From contig NZ_CP102286.1 in assembly GCF_025151215.1 (NCBI RefSeq), positions 62,001 to 126,000 of the forward strand: a stretch of DNA of 64,000 nt, written 5' to 3'. This DNA comes from Parabacteroides merdae ATCC 43184. Its GTDB lineage: Bacteria > Bacteroidota > Bacteroidia > Bacteroidales > Tannerellaceae. The notes under the pieces were generated by a model that worked only from the letters and a program-made list of their open reading frames with translations, was not told the DNA's origin and made no database searches. Below are positions 53,573 to 62,002 of the stretch, one piece after another (positions within the stretch are counted from its first letter, which is position 1; each line of letters begins with the position of its first letter). Both the position numbers and the translations under genes were made by a program.

Positions 53573-53660
53573 TTCTTTCTATTTTGGGTCAAAGATAGAA
53601 AAAGAGTTATCGAGAGCAGTAATTAAAAAGAGTTAAAAGGAAAAACATTATTCAGATTCC

Positions 53661-53693
53661 TTTGTTTAAGTTATACAAAGCAGCTTATATTTG
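53661..53693 (+). promoter_or_regulatory. Promoter of tpx
   Basis: TTTG at 53661-53664, 21 bp, TATATTTG at 53686-53693. The leader to the tpx ATG is about 35 nt. Confidence 0.75.
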
Positions 53694-53732
53694 TAAGCCG
53701 CTTTTGATAAAGAACATAAAATACAACAAAAG

Positions 53733-54236
53733 ATGGCAAAGATAACATTTAAAGGTAATGAAGTCAATACGAACGGTTCATTGCCCGCAGTTGGAGCAGA
53801 GGCTCCTGATTTTAAGGGTGTAAAGAGCGATTTATCCGAATTGCATCTGAAAGATTTAAAAGGAAAGAAAGTCGTGATTAACGTGTTCCCAAGTTTGGAC
53901 ACTGCCGTGTGTGCCGCATCGGTAAGACGTTTTAATAAAGAAGCCGCTTCTCTTCCTAATACTGTGGTGCTTGCCGTATCAAAAGACTTGCCTTTTGCGC
54001 AAGGACGTTTCTGTACCACGGAAGGTATCGATAAAGTGATCCCACTTTCTGCATTCCGTTGTTCTTGTTTTGAAAACGGGTACGGGATGTTGATGGTCGA
54101 TGGTCCGCTGAAGGGTTTGTTAGCCCGTGGCGTGATAGTTGTCGACGAAGCCGGTAAAGTTGTTTATGAGGAACTGGTTTCCGAAATAACGAACGAACCG
54201 AATTACGAAGCCGCAATCGCTTCGTTAAAAAACTAA
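53733..54236 (+). CDS. tpx: Thiol peroxidase
   Basis: 167 residues, atypical 2-Cys peroxiredoxin. The peroxidatic Cys is C60 in PSLDTAVCA and the resolving Cys is C94 in QGRFCTTEG, the same spacing as E. coli Tpx. It reduces hydroperoxides with thioredoxin in the cytoplasm. A standard promoter and a strong terminator (54284-54323) bracket it as a single-gene unit. Confidence 0.96.
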   Translation: MAKITFKGNEVNTNGSLPAVGAEAPDFKGVKSDLSELHLKDLKGKKVVINVFPSLDTAVCAASVRRFNKEAASLPNTVVLAVSKDLPFAQGRFCTTEGIDKVIPLSAFRCSCFENGYGMLMVDGPLKGLLARGVIVVDEAGKVVYEELVSEITNEPNYEAAIASLKN

Positions 54237-54283
54237 TAAAGTAGATTATTGTTTTTCATTGGTTAAAGTTAAGGGTTAGTGTA

Positions 54284-54323
54284 GAAGGCCGCCGGATGTG
54301 AATCCCGTGGCCTTCGTTTTTTA
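54284..54323 (+). terminator. Intrinsic terminator of tpx
   Basis: GAAGGCC (54284-54290) pairs with GGCCTTC (54309-54315), followed by GTTTTTT. Confidence 0.88.
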
Positions 54324-54505
54324 TAATCCTGACCAGCTCATCGTTAATTTGGCAATTGTCTTATGGCTTAGTTTTGAAACAAAATCGGCGGAGGTATTGG
54401 TTTGGGTTACTATCATGGCTATGCATTCCCAATCTTTATCCGCTTACGACGCCTTTCAATCGAAGATTTGAGGAAAATAGAATATATGTACCAGTATCAA
54501 AGATA

Positions 54506-55198
54506 TTAAAGTGGTTCACAGATTAACTTGTAACCGATTCCTCTTACGTTCAAGATCTTGATGCGAGAGTCTTTGTCCAATTTGTGGCGCAGCTTGGTGA
54601 TGAAAACATGCAGGCTGCGTGCATTATAAAAGCTGTCGTCTCCCCATAGGCTCAGCAGAATGTCCTTGCTGTAGATCGGCTGGTTCTCGTTTTCGCATAG
54701 GCGTTTCAATATTTCGGATTCTTTGTAGGAGAGTTTGTCGCTTTCTCCGGCTATCAGCAAGGTCTGGACTTTCGGGTAGAAAGTGTAAAGCCCGATCTCG
54801 TAGAATTCGGTTCTTCCCTCCTCCTGTTTATATTTGATCAGGAGGGCTTTAGCGCGAACGACCAATTCACGCAGACTGAACGGTTTGCGAACATAGTCGT
54901 TGGCTCCTAATTCGAAGCCGAAGACGATGTCATCTGTTGAAGAACGGGCACTCAGGAAGAGTACAGGCACTTCTTTATTCTCCTTCCGTATCCGCCGGAT
55001 CATTTCGAACCCGTCTATTTCCGGCATCATGACATCCGCGATAATCAGGTCGGGAGCATACTTGTAGAAACGATCGATCCCCTGCAGGCCGTTTCCTGCC
55101 GTTATGACTTGGAAGTCTTCTTCTTCCAGTGCATCTTTGATGATCATGGACAGGCTCGCTTCGTCTTCAACCAATAATATCGATTTCTTGTCTTTCAT
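54506..55198 (-). CDS. OmpR-family response regulator
   Basis: 230 residues. The receiver has the acidic pair E11-D12, phosphoacceptor D55 (ADVMMPEIDG) and K near 105 (VRKPFS). The winged-helix output domain includes SYKESEILKRLCENENQPI and RHKLDKDSRIKILNVRGIGYKL. It overlaps the sensor kinase gene by 32 bp on the same strand. The pair is divergent from an outer-membrane barrel gene, which is the likely target (inference). Confidence 0.93.
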   Translation of the reverse strand: MKDKKSILLVEDEASLSMIIKDALEEEDFQVITAGNGLQGIDRFYKYAPDLIIADVMMPEIDGFEMIRRIRKENKEVPVLFLSARSSTDDIVFGFELGANDYVRKPFSLRELVVRAKALLIKYKQEEGRTEFYEIGLYTFYPKVQTLLIAGESDKLSYKESEILKRLCENENQPIYSKDILLSLWGDDSFYNARSLHVFITKLRHKLDKDSRIKILNVRGIGYKLICEPL

Positions 55199-56684
55199 GT
55201 GTTTGCGGTAATGTGATTATGAAGCAACTTCCCTTTCCGGGCTGGCTTTCTACCCGGATCGTACCGTTGTGCATGTGTATCATTGTCTTGACATAAAACA
55301 GCCCGATGCCGTACCCTCTTACGGGAGGTCGCTTGCTGTTGGAAACCCGGTAGAATTTATCGAAGATATGTGCCAGGTGTTCTTCTTCTATTCCGATGCC
55401 GTTGTCGGTAATGCGGATGATGACCGAACCGTTGCGCTCTTCTGCCGTTATCTGGATGTGCGGACTATCACCGGAATATTTGATGGCATTGTCCAGAATG
55501 TTGCTCAAGATGTTGTAAAGATGTGTTCTGTCGGCTTCCAGTATAATCCTGTCCGGCATGGATTCCAGCCCGACATGAAAGGGTTTGGAGGATTTGATGC
55601 TCTGTTGTTCGACGATTTTATCGAGCAACCCGTTCAGGTCTACTCTTTCGTATTTAAGTTTGAAATCCTTTTTACGTTCCAGGCCGAGTGAAAGAATTTG
55701 CTCGACCATATTGCCGAGACGTAGCACTTCCTCGTGACAGATATGCAAGTATTTGTTTGTCTTTTCTTTGTTTCCGGTTATGTTGTAATGGATCATGGCT
55801 TCGATTGCTGCATAGGTGATTGCTATCGGGGTTTTCAATTCATGCGTGACATTGTGCGTAAAGTCATCTTTCAGTTGTTCCACTGTCTTTTGGTGGATCA
55901 GGAACCAGAACATATAAGCGAAAGAGAGGATCAGGATCAACAGGATCAGGAATGAAGAGAATAGGATGCCCGACATCATCCGGATCGTATCCCACCGGGT
56001 TGGTTCGGTATAAACCAGATAAGCCCTTTTATGATAGGTCGTGTATTCCCATTTGTGTAGGTCGTATTCTGTCTTGTCCAGGTCTGCCGGAACGGATGAG
56101 GCGATGATCGAACTGTCTTCCAGATTCCACATTTCGGTATGATGGCGAATATCCAGCCCCCTCTTTTGCAGGTGGGAGGACAGGATGCTGTCGAACTTTG
56201 CAAGGTCGACCGGTTTGACCGAATCGATCACTTCATGTAGAGCTTGCTGCATCTGTAAGCCTAACTCTCCTAACGACCTGAAATCGTTACCGACCTCCAC
56301 TGCCGTGCTTTTTAGCATTTTACCCGCTTCGTTACGGAGTGTCTGGCTCCGGTATCGGGGATGATAGATATTCGTATCTAAAGGCTGCACGCTCAGTTCG
56401 GGAATAACCGAATCCTTGTCAGGAAACCGGGTACTGAGAGCCGCACCGCCTTTCGTATCGGCAATGGCGGATGTCTCTCTTTGCCTGTGCGTGACCCTGC
56501 TGAGGAAATCGGCCCGATTGAACAGTTCGATATGATCTGCATTTTTGATCGCCATCCGGATCTCTTCCTGGTTCTGCTTTTGCCGTGAGTGGTAGAGGCC
56601 GGTTATCCAGAATAGCTGATAGATGAAGAGGCCGGACAACGACAGGATGACCAGAACGATTACATATTTGAACGAAGATTTCAT
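55167..56684 (-). CDS. Membrane sensor histidine kinase
   Basis: 505 residues. Two membrane helices (about 7-28 and 237-262) flank a periplasmic sensor region with no recognised ligand fold. The H-box has H281 (VTHELKTPIAI), and the N, G1, F and G2 boxes follow (SNILDNAIKYSG, DNGIGIEEEHLAHIFDKFYRV, GYGIGLFYVK). It phosphorylates the response regulator encoded immediately downstream. The 5' region faces a long palindrome shared with the divergent barrel gene. Confidence 0.93.
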   Translation of the reverse strand: MKSSFKYVIVLVILSLSGLFIYQLFWITGLYHSRQKQNQEEIRMAIKNADHIELFNRADFLSRVTHRQRETSAIADTKGGAALSTRFPDKDSVIPELSVQPLDTNIYHPRYRSQTLRNEAGKMLKSTAVEVGNDFRSLGELGLQMQQALHEVIDSVKPVDLAKFDSILSSHLQKRGLDIRHHTEMWNLEDSSIIASSVPADLDKTEYDLHKWEYTTYHKRAYLVYTEPTRWDTIRMMSGILFSSFLILLILILSFAYMFWFLIHQKTVEQLKDDFTHNVTHELKTPIAITYAAIEAMIHYNITGNKEKTNKYLHICHEEVLRLGNMVEQILSLGLERKKDFKLKYERVDLNGLLDKIVEQQSIKSSKPFHVGLESMPDRIILEADRTHLYNILSNILDNAIKYSGDSPHIQITAEERNGSVIIRITDNGIGIEEEHLAHIFDKFYRVSNSKRPPVRGYGIGLFYVKTMIHMHNGTIRVESQPGKGSCFIITLPQTHERQEIDIIG

Positions 56685-56722
56685 GTAAACAAATGTAGGG
56701 AAAGTTTATCTGATCCGGTTTA

Positions 56723-56776
56723 TTTGGTAAGACTAAATAACATTCGTGCGGGGGGATGTTATATAGTCTTACCAAA
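56723..56776. repeat. 54-bp near-perfect palindrome between sensor kinase and barrel genes
   Basis: 21-bp arms (56723-56743 and 56756-56776) with one mismatch and a 12-nt loop ending in a G run. The outer 13 bp, TTTGGTAAGACTA and its complement, are perfect. It lies 38 bp upstream of the kinase start and 60 bp upstream of the barrel-protein start, so it could be the operator of the two-component system. Confidence 0.85.
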
Positions 56777-56836
56777 AAGAGGCAAAGTTTGGAACTCTCG
56801 TTTCCGAATATAACCTTTACAAGAAAAAATAATACG

Positions 56837-58981
56837 ATGAAGCATTTCTATCATTATTTGTTGACCGTTTTTCTGGCAGGGCAAGTACCTGGATGGGGGC
56901 AGAACGCAACGGAAAAGAAACACATCTTCGTGAACGACAGTATAACCGTAGATCTTCCGGAGGTGTTTGTAAAAGCGGAACGGCCGCTGGTGAAAGTGTC
57001 GGAAGGCAAGTTGCAGTACGACATTCCGAACCTGGTAAAAGATAAACCGGTCGATAACGCTTTTGATGTGATAGGCGAATTGCCCGGTATACAAAAAGAT
57101 GGGGATAAGGTGTCGATTATCGGAACCCCTTCGACCTCGATCCTGATCAACGGACGCAAAAGTTCGATGACAGCGGAACAATTGGCTGGCTTATTGAAAT
57201 CCACATCTTCATCCAAAGTAAAACAAATAGATGTGATGTATAGCACGCCTCCCCGGTTTGGCGTGAAAGGTGCATCCATCAATGTCGTAATAGAAAATGA
57301 CAAATCTTTGAAAGACGTGCTGAAGGGGGAAATCTCTTTGACGGGTAAGCAAGGTTATTTCTTTTCTCCATCCGGTCAGGCGAACCTTTCGTATATCGGG
57401 AAGAATTACTCGGCTGATATCTCTTATTCGGCCGCTTATGATCATGGACGCCAGGAAGAGGAAATGATTGCCCGACCGACTGTAAACGATCGCCCGTACG
57501 ATATTAGGCAGGATGACTGGTATAATAATGTAAGCCTTTCTCACAATATACGGGGAGCTTTCGATTTCGATTTGAAAAGTAAAGACCGCTTGTCACTTTC
57601 CTATACCGGCCGTTTTTACGACCCGGATAAAGTATCGAGAAGAGGCGCGTTGACCGAGTTTGTCGATATCCGGCGGGTAGAGACGGAGCTGGAATTGTCC
57701 GGCGCTTCGAATCTGCATAATGCCCGGATGGATTATATCGGTCATAAAGGGTTCAGAGCCGGGATGGATTATACTTTTTATAAGAATGACGACAAGCAAC
57801 ATTTGGTTAATGACTTTGAAAAAGAGGAAGAGCAGACAATCTCAACTCTGTCTTCCCAGCAGGTACAACGTGTTGATCTTTATATGAACGACAGTCGTAA
57901 ATTGAAAAAAGAATGGATGTTGGATTACGGAGTAGATGCTTCTTTTTCCGATACCCGTAACGAGTCCGGTCAGTCGATCAATGGTGGGAATGCTCCTGAA
58001 GGAACTTTCCGCCTTAAACAAAAAGATTATTCAATGGGTGCTTTTGCCAGTTTTACGAAACAATTCGGGAAAAAGGTTTCATTGAATGCATCCCTTTCCT
58101 TGCAGTATTATAAAGCATCCGTCGATTCGGCAGGAAAGAAAAAGACATTATGGAACAGGGCCGGCCTTTTCCCTCAATTGAATTTTACTTACAAGGTGGC
58201 TCCGTCCGGTATGCTGATGTTTTCCTTTTCGAGTGATAAAACCTATCCGTCCTATTGGATGACTACTCCTACTACCTATTATATGAATGTCTACAGTTCT
58301 ATAATCGGGAACCCGGACCTGAAGCCGCAGCTCTCTTATTCGATGCAACTGAATTATGTCCTGAAGAGCAAGTATGTATTCGGCTTATTTACAAATATAC
58401 AGCCCGATAAAATACAACAGATGACGTACCAGCGCCACGATGAGTTGAGGTCCGTATTCCAGACAGTGAATATGGATATCTACAATATGTACGGAGCGGT
58501 CGCCGTCATCCCTTTCAGGCCTTTTGATTTTATGAGTTCCAGGCTGACGCTGATGGGCTGTGCCATTCATAACAAAGGGACGCTTTATGATGTCTTTTTC
58601 GACCGTAAAAAACTGTTTGGCCGGGCCGAATTGAACAATACCTTCTACCTGACCGAAGACCGGAACTTGTTGTTGGAGTTGCGGGGCTATTGTATATCTC
58701 CGGTCATACAGGGATTGTATGATGTCGATCTGATATACAACGTGTCGGCCGGTCTGACCTGGACATTCGCGAAAAAGAAGATGCGCCTGACGGTTCGGGG
58801 TAATGATTTGTTCGAGGGAGGCAATCCCGTTACCCGTGTGGATGAACAGGGGCAGAAAAGCCGCATGAAACTGTGGCAGGATAGCCGGAATGTGACACTG
58901 ACATTACGGTATAGTTTCGGTGGCTACAAAGAGAAAAAGGCAAAAGAGGTAGACACTTCACGTTTGGGGACGGGGATTTGA
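56837..58981 (+). CDS. Outer-membrane beta-barrel protein (TonB-receptor related)
   Basis: About 714 residues. The signal peptide is followed by a short plug-like domain (NAFDVIGELPGIQKDGDKVSI, then SILINGRKSSMTAEQLAGLL) and a long barrel (FSFSSDKTYPSYWMTTPT, IIGNPDLKPQLSYSMQLNY). It is the outer-membrane beta-barrel family seen in Bacteroidetes, without a carboxypeptidase-like domain of full length. The start at 56837 (MKHFYHYLL) gives a normal signal sequence; the upstream extension runs into the palindrome. It is probably controlled by the divergent two-component system. Confidence 0.88.
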   Translation: MKHFYHYLLTVFLAGQVPGWGQNATEKKHIFVNDSITVDLPEVFVKAERPLVKVSEGKLQYDIPNLVKDKPVDNAFDVIGELPGIQKDGDKVSIIGTPSTSILINGRKSSMTAEQLAGLLKSTSSSKVKQIDVMYSTPPRFGVKGASINVVIENDKSLKDVLKGEISLTGKQGYFFSPSGQANLSYIGKNYSADISYSAAYDHGRQEEEMIARPTVNDRPYDIRQDDWYNNVSLSHNIRGAFDFDLKSKDRLSLSYTGRFYDPDKVSRRGALTEFVDIRRVETELELSGASNLHNARMDYIGHKGFRAGMDYTFYKNDDKQHLVNDFEKEEEQTISTLSSQQVQRVDLYMNDSRKLKKEWMLDYGVDASFSDTRNESGQSINGGNAPEGTFRLKQKDYSMGAFASFTKQFGKKVSLNASLSLQYYKASVDSAGKKKTLWNRAGLFPQLNFTYKVAPSGMLMFSFSSDKTYPSYWMTTPTTYYMNVYSSIIGNPDLKPQLSYSMQLNYVLKSKYVFGLFTNIQPDKIQQMTYQRHDELRSVFQTVNMDIYNMYGAVAVIPFRPFDFMSSRLTLMGCAIHNKGTLYDVFFDRKKLFGRAELNNTFYLTEDRNLLLELRGYCISPVIQGLYDVDLIYNVSAGLTWTFAKKKMRLTVRGNDLFEGGNPVTRVDEQGQKSRMKLWQDSRNVTLTLRYSFGGYKEKKAKEVDTSRLGTGI

Positions 58982-59281
58982 TATGCTTGCTGTCCAAATA
59001 CCGGGATGAATCAACTGATGGCGGAAATGTTGGGAGGTATAGTAAATAAGTCTTGAAGAACAATTGTTTGTGTTATTATATTTTATACCTTTAGCGCTGA
59101 CTTGCTAATGCTATCCTGTACCTCTTAGTTAGTTATCCTGTACACCCTGGTAAACCATCCTGTACATCTTGACCGATTATCCTGTACAGGCTGTTGTTAC
59201 TGAGTGGTTACTAATAAGATATAGGATGGTAACCTTTGAGATAAATCGTGTTAATGTTAAATCTAATAGAAAGATAATAGT
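58982..59281. other. Intergenic region before the HU-related gene
   Basis: 300 bp holding a weak promoter-like pair (ATTG at 59063-59066, 19 bp, TACCTTTA at 59086-59093) and then the 22-bp array at 59113-59200. If that promoter is used, the array is inside the HU leader RNA. No coding frame was found. Confidence 0.6.
59113..59200. repeat. 22-bp periodic array, ATCCTGTAC core
   Basis: ATCCTGTAC starts at 59113, 59135, 59157 and 59179, exactly 22 bp apart, with 13-bp variable spacers. The last unit extends to the 10-bp palindrome CCTGTACAGG (59181-59190). Confidence 0.92.
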
Positions 59282-59668
59282 ATGGCGGTAAGATACAAGC
59301 TGACAAAAATCAATGACAATATTACTGATAATAAGACGGTAAAGTATTCGGTAACGACGGTAAGCTATGACAATGTGAATTTGGATGCTTTAGCCGAGCA
59401 AATAGCCGGATCCAGTACATTTTCCTACGGCGAAGTGAAAGGACTTGTGGAAAATCTGACTATTCTGATTGCGGAAGCTCTGGAAGGCGGCAATACCGTG
59501 ACGATCGACGGTTTGGGAACATTTTCCGTAACTGCCCGACCCAACCGTGAAGTGGAAGATCCGTTGAAAATCCGTGCCGAATCTATTAAGCTGAAAGGAA
59601 TTGGCTTCAAACCCAGCCCGAAACTGAAGGAGAGGCTGAGAAGTATTGAGTTTACGAGGATGAAATAG
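59282..59668 (+). CDS. HU-related DNA-binding protein
   Basis: 128 residues. The central block VKGLVENLTILIAEALEGG, then NTVTIDGLGTFSVTARPN, is the HU-family helical and arm pattern, with a longer N-terminus than standard HU. This matches the HU-related family of Bacteroidetes. It probably binds and bends DNA. It is the gene immediately upstream of the VapE-type gene, a recurrent pairing. The 22-bp array lies in its upstream region. Confidence 0.88.
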   Translation: MAVRYKLTKINDNITDNKTVKYSVTTVSYDNVNLDALAEQIAGSSTFSYGEVKGLVENLTILIAEALEGGNTVTIDGLGTFSVTARPNREVEDPLKIRAESIKLKGIGFKPSPKLKERLRSIEFTRMK

Positions 59669-59703
59669 GTTTTATACATAAAGTTTACGGGAAGTATTTG
59701 CCA

Positions 59704-59779
59704 TTTGCAATCTTACCAGGTAATAATTTGTATAATAGTTTGTTATTCCATTGCAAATATCTTTTTGAGTTTGCAATGG
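59704..59779. repeat. TTTGCAAT units at 22-bp register overlapping the vapE start
   Basis: TTTGCAAT at 59704-59711. CCATTGCAAA at 59748-59757 and its inverse TTTGCAATGG at 59770-59779 form a perfect 10-bp inverted repeat with a 12-nt loop. Starts 59704, 59748 and 59770 fall on a 22-bp grid. The right arm includes the vapE ATG. Confidence 0.75.
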
Positions 59780-61902
59780 AGTTTGTCATTAGTCATAAAA
59801 CAAAAGTTGCACAAATGAGTCCGGATATGAAAATAACACAAGTGAAGAGTAATGGTAAGTCTTTGAAAAATATAGAGTTGCCAGATGTGATGACTGCGAT
59901 AAGATCCGGCGAACAAGCCAGGGTGGTGAATGAACATCGGGGGATATTATCCTCTTCAATGCCTGGCGATCGGAACATTCATGCGACGGATATTCCTGTT
60001 TTGCTTTTTGCCGCCCGGTTCAGGAAAAAGGAAAGCAGGATAGAGTATCAGGTGTATAACGGGCTGGTGCTGATGGATGTCGGCAATCTGGCGGATAGGG
60101 AAGAGGCCGTGGAGGTGAAGCGACTCGCTTCCTTAGCCCCGCAGACAATGGCTGCCTTTGTCGGTTCGAGCGGGAAGAGCGTGAAAATACTGGTTCCTTT
60201 TGTGTTGCCCGACGGTTCCCTTCCGGAAAAGAGGGAGTTGGCCGAGTTGTTTCATGCGGTGGCCTACAGGCGTGCAGTGGCCTTTTATCAGGCTCATCTG
60301 CAACGTCATATAGAGATGGGGGAGGAGGCATCGTTGGAAAGAGGATGCCGCCATTCTTTTGATCCTGGTTTATATTATAATCCGTCGGCCACACCGTTGA
60401 TTCAGGAGCAACCGATGCAGATGCCTGCCGAACCGACCTATCGGGAGGTGGTGGCCAAAGAGGAAGATCCGCTTTTGCGCATGATGCCCGGATATGACCG
60501 CAGTCGTATCGTTTCCCGTTTTTATAATGCCTGTATGTTGGACGCCCTCGAAAAGACGGGTGGCTTGGATGAAGGAAAAGAGGTCAGGCCTTTCCTGACA
60601 AGGTTGGCTGAAAATTGTTTTCGCTCCGGTATTCCGGAAGAGGATGTGGTTCGCTGGACAAAGATTAGCCGGAATCTCGAACTGTTTGAAGAGGAGATCC
60701 GGGAGACGGTTCACATGGTGTACCAACTGTCGAAGTGTTTCGGGAAGAAGCCGGTGATGCCTGCCGAGCAACTGCTTTCGATAAAGACGGACGAGTTTAT
60801 GAAACGGCGGTATGAGTTCCGGCGGAATATGCTGGCAGGCGAAGTGGAGTTCCGGGCAAGAGGTTCGTACTATATCCATTTTGCCCCGGTTACCGAAACG
60901 GTTCTAAATAGCATCGGTCTGAATGCGCAGGCCGAAGGGCTGGCTCTTTGGGATCGCGATGTGAAGCGGTATGTTTATTCCGACAGGGTTCCGGTCTTTT
61001 ATCCGTTGGAAGATTATCTGGAATATTTGCCGGAGTGGGACGGTAAGGATCATATACGTGCACTGGCCGATACGCTGCCGACCGCTAATGCCCAGTGGCG
61101 CAATCTGTTTTATATCTGGTTCCTGAGTATGACCGCCCACTGGTACAGGCGCGAGCATTTGCATGCAAACAGTTCGTTGCCTTTGCTGGTCGGTCCGCAG
61201 GGATGTGGCAAGTCCACCTGGTGTCGGAATTTGTTGCCGCCTTCGCTTCGTATGTATTATACGGATAGCATTGATTTCAGTAACAAACGGGATGCCGAAC
61301 TGATGCTGACTCGTTTTGCCTTGATCAATATCGATGAATTCGATTCGGTCAGTTCCGCTTACCAGAGCTTTTTAAAGAATGTCTTGCAAAAGCCGGTTGT
61401 CAACGCTCGCCAGCCTTATAAGCGAAGTATTCAGGCATTGCACCGGTATGCCTCTTTTATCGCGACCTGCAACAATTACGATCTGTTGACCGATCCGACC
61501 GGAAGCCGGCGTTTTATCTGTATCGAGATATCCGGTACGATAGATAATTCAACGTCAATAAACTATGAACAGTTGTATGCCCAGGCAGTGGCTGCTTTAA
61601 AGAATGGCGAACGTTATTGGTTTACTTCCGAAGAGGAGTTCTCGACAACTCGTAACAATGAAGTATTCCAGCAACTGCCTGTCGAAGAACAGTTGTTTCT
61701 TCAGTACTTTCGTGCCGCCCGGCCGGGAGAGGAGAGTCTGGAATTATCCGCCATTGAAATTCTCCAGTATCTGCAAAGTGAAAGTGGCATTAAGTTGGGC
61801 AATAAACGGTTGACCTACTTCGGCCGCCTGCTCCAGAAGAATAAGATCCCTTCACGCCGCACGATGAAAGGAACTTGCTATTCGGTGGTGAAGGTGGGAT
61901 AA
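59776..61902 (+). CDS. VapE/BT4734-type P-loop protein
   Basis: About 708 residues. The N-terminal part (SGEQARVVNEHRGILSSS and following) matches the BT4734/VirE N-terminal domain, with primase-like features. The central ATPase has Walker A VGPQGCGKSTW near 475 and Walker B LINIDEFDSV. The C-terminal DUF3874-like end has KRLTYFGRLLQKNKIPSRRT. Such proteins look like helicase-primase modules of mobile or defence-associated origin. The start at 59776 is inside an inverted repeat; an in-frame start at 59698 is less likely. It lies between the HU gene and cas3. Confidence 0.85.
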   Translation: MEFVISHKTKVAQMSPDMKITQVKSNGKSLKNIELPDVMTAIRSGEQARVVNEHRGILSSSMPGDRNIHATDIPVLLFAARFRKKESRIEYQVYNGLVLMDVGNLADREEAVEVKRLASLAPQTMAAFVGSSGKSVKILVPFVLPDGSLPEKRELAELFHAVAYRRAVAFYQAHLQRHIEMGEEASLERGCRHSFDPGLYYNPSATPLIQEQPMQMPAEPTYREVVAKEEDPLLRMMPGYDRSRIVSRFYNACMLDALEKTGGLDEGKEVRPFLTRLAENCFRSGIPEEDVVRWTKISRNLELFEEEIRETVHMVYQLSKCFGKKPVMPAEQLLSIKTDEFMKRRYEFRRNMLAGEVEFRARGSYYIHFAPVTETVLNSIGLNAQAEGLALWDRDVKRYVYSDRVPVFYPLEDYLEYLPEWDGKDHIRALADTLPTANAQWRNLFYIWFLSMTAHWYRREHLHANSSLPLLVGPQGCGKSTWCRNLLPPSLRMYYTDSIDFSNKRDAELMLTRFALINIDEFDSVSSAYQSFLKNVLQKPVVNARQPYKRSIQALHRYASFIATCNNYDLLTDPTGSRRFICIEISGTIDNSTSINYEQLYAQAVAALKNGERYWFTSEEEFSTTRNNEVFQQLPVEEQLFLQYFRAARPGEESLELSAIEILQYLQSESGIKLGNKRLTYFGRLLQKNKIPSRRTMKGTCYSVVKVG

Positions 61903-61924
61903 TGTAGGGTGGATAACAAATGTT

Positions 61925-61996
61925 ATTGCAAATGAAAAAGAGTTTGCAATGAAGTAATAGATTGTTATATAGCTACTTATAGGTCGCTATTGCAAA
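61925..61996. repeat. ATTGCAAA/TTTGCAAT motifs upstream of cas3
   Basis: ATTGCAAA at 61925-61932, TTTGCAAT at 61943-61950 and ATTGCAAA at 61989-61996, the last 6 bp before the cas3 ATG. The same octamers surround the vapE start. They fill the 100-bp gap between vapE and cas3. Confidence 0.7.
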
Positions 61997-62002
61997 TGGC
62001 GA

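Noticed and set aside
54506..56684. The RprX/RprY two-component system of Bacteroides
   Set aside because: The receiver sequence (SILLVEDEASLSMIIKDAL) does not match my memory of RprY-type regulators, so no symbol was given.
56723..56776. An invertible promoter flanked by inverted repeats
   Set aside because: The 12-nt loop is far too short to hold a promoter or be inverted by a recombinase.
59113..59200. A CRISPR array upstream of the HU and cas3 genes
   Set aside because: The period is 22 bp, the repeat 9 bp and the spacers 13 bp, with only four units; CRISPR repeats are about 23-50 bp with spacers of similar length. No CRISPR array was found in the window.
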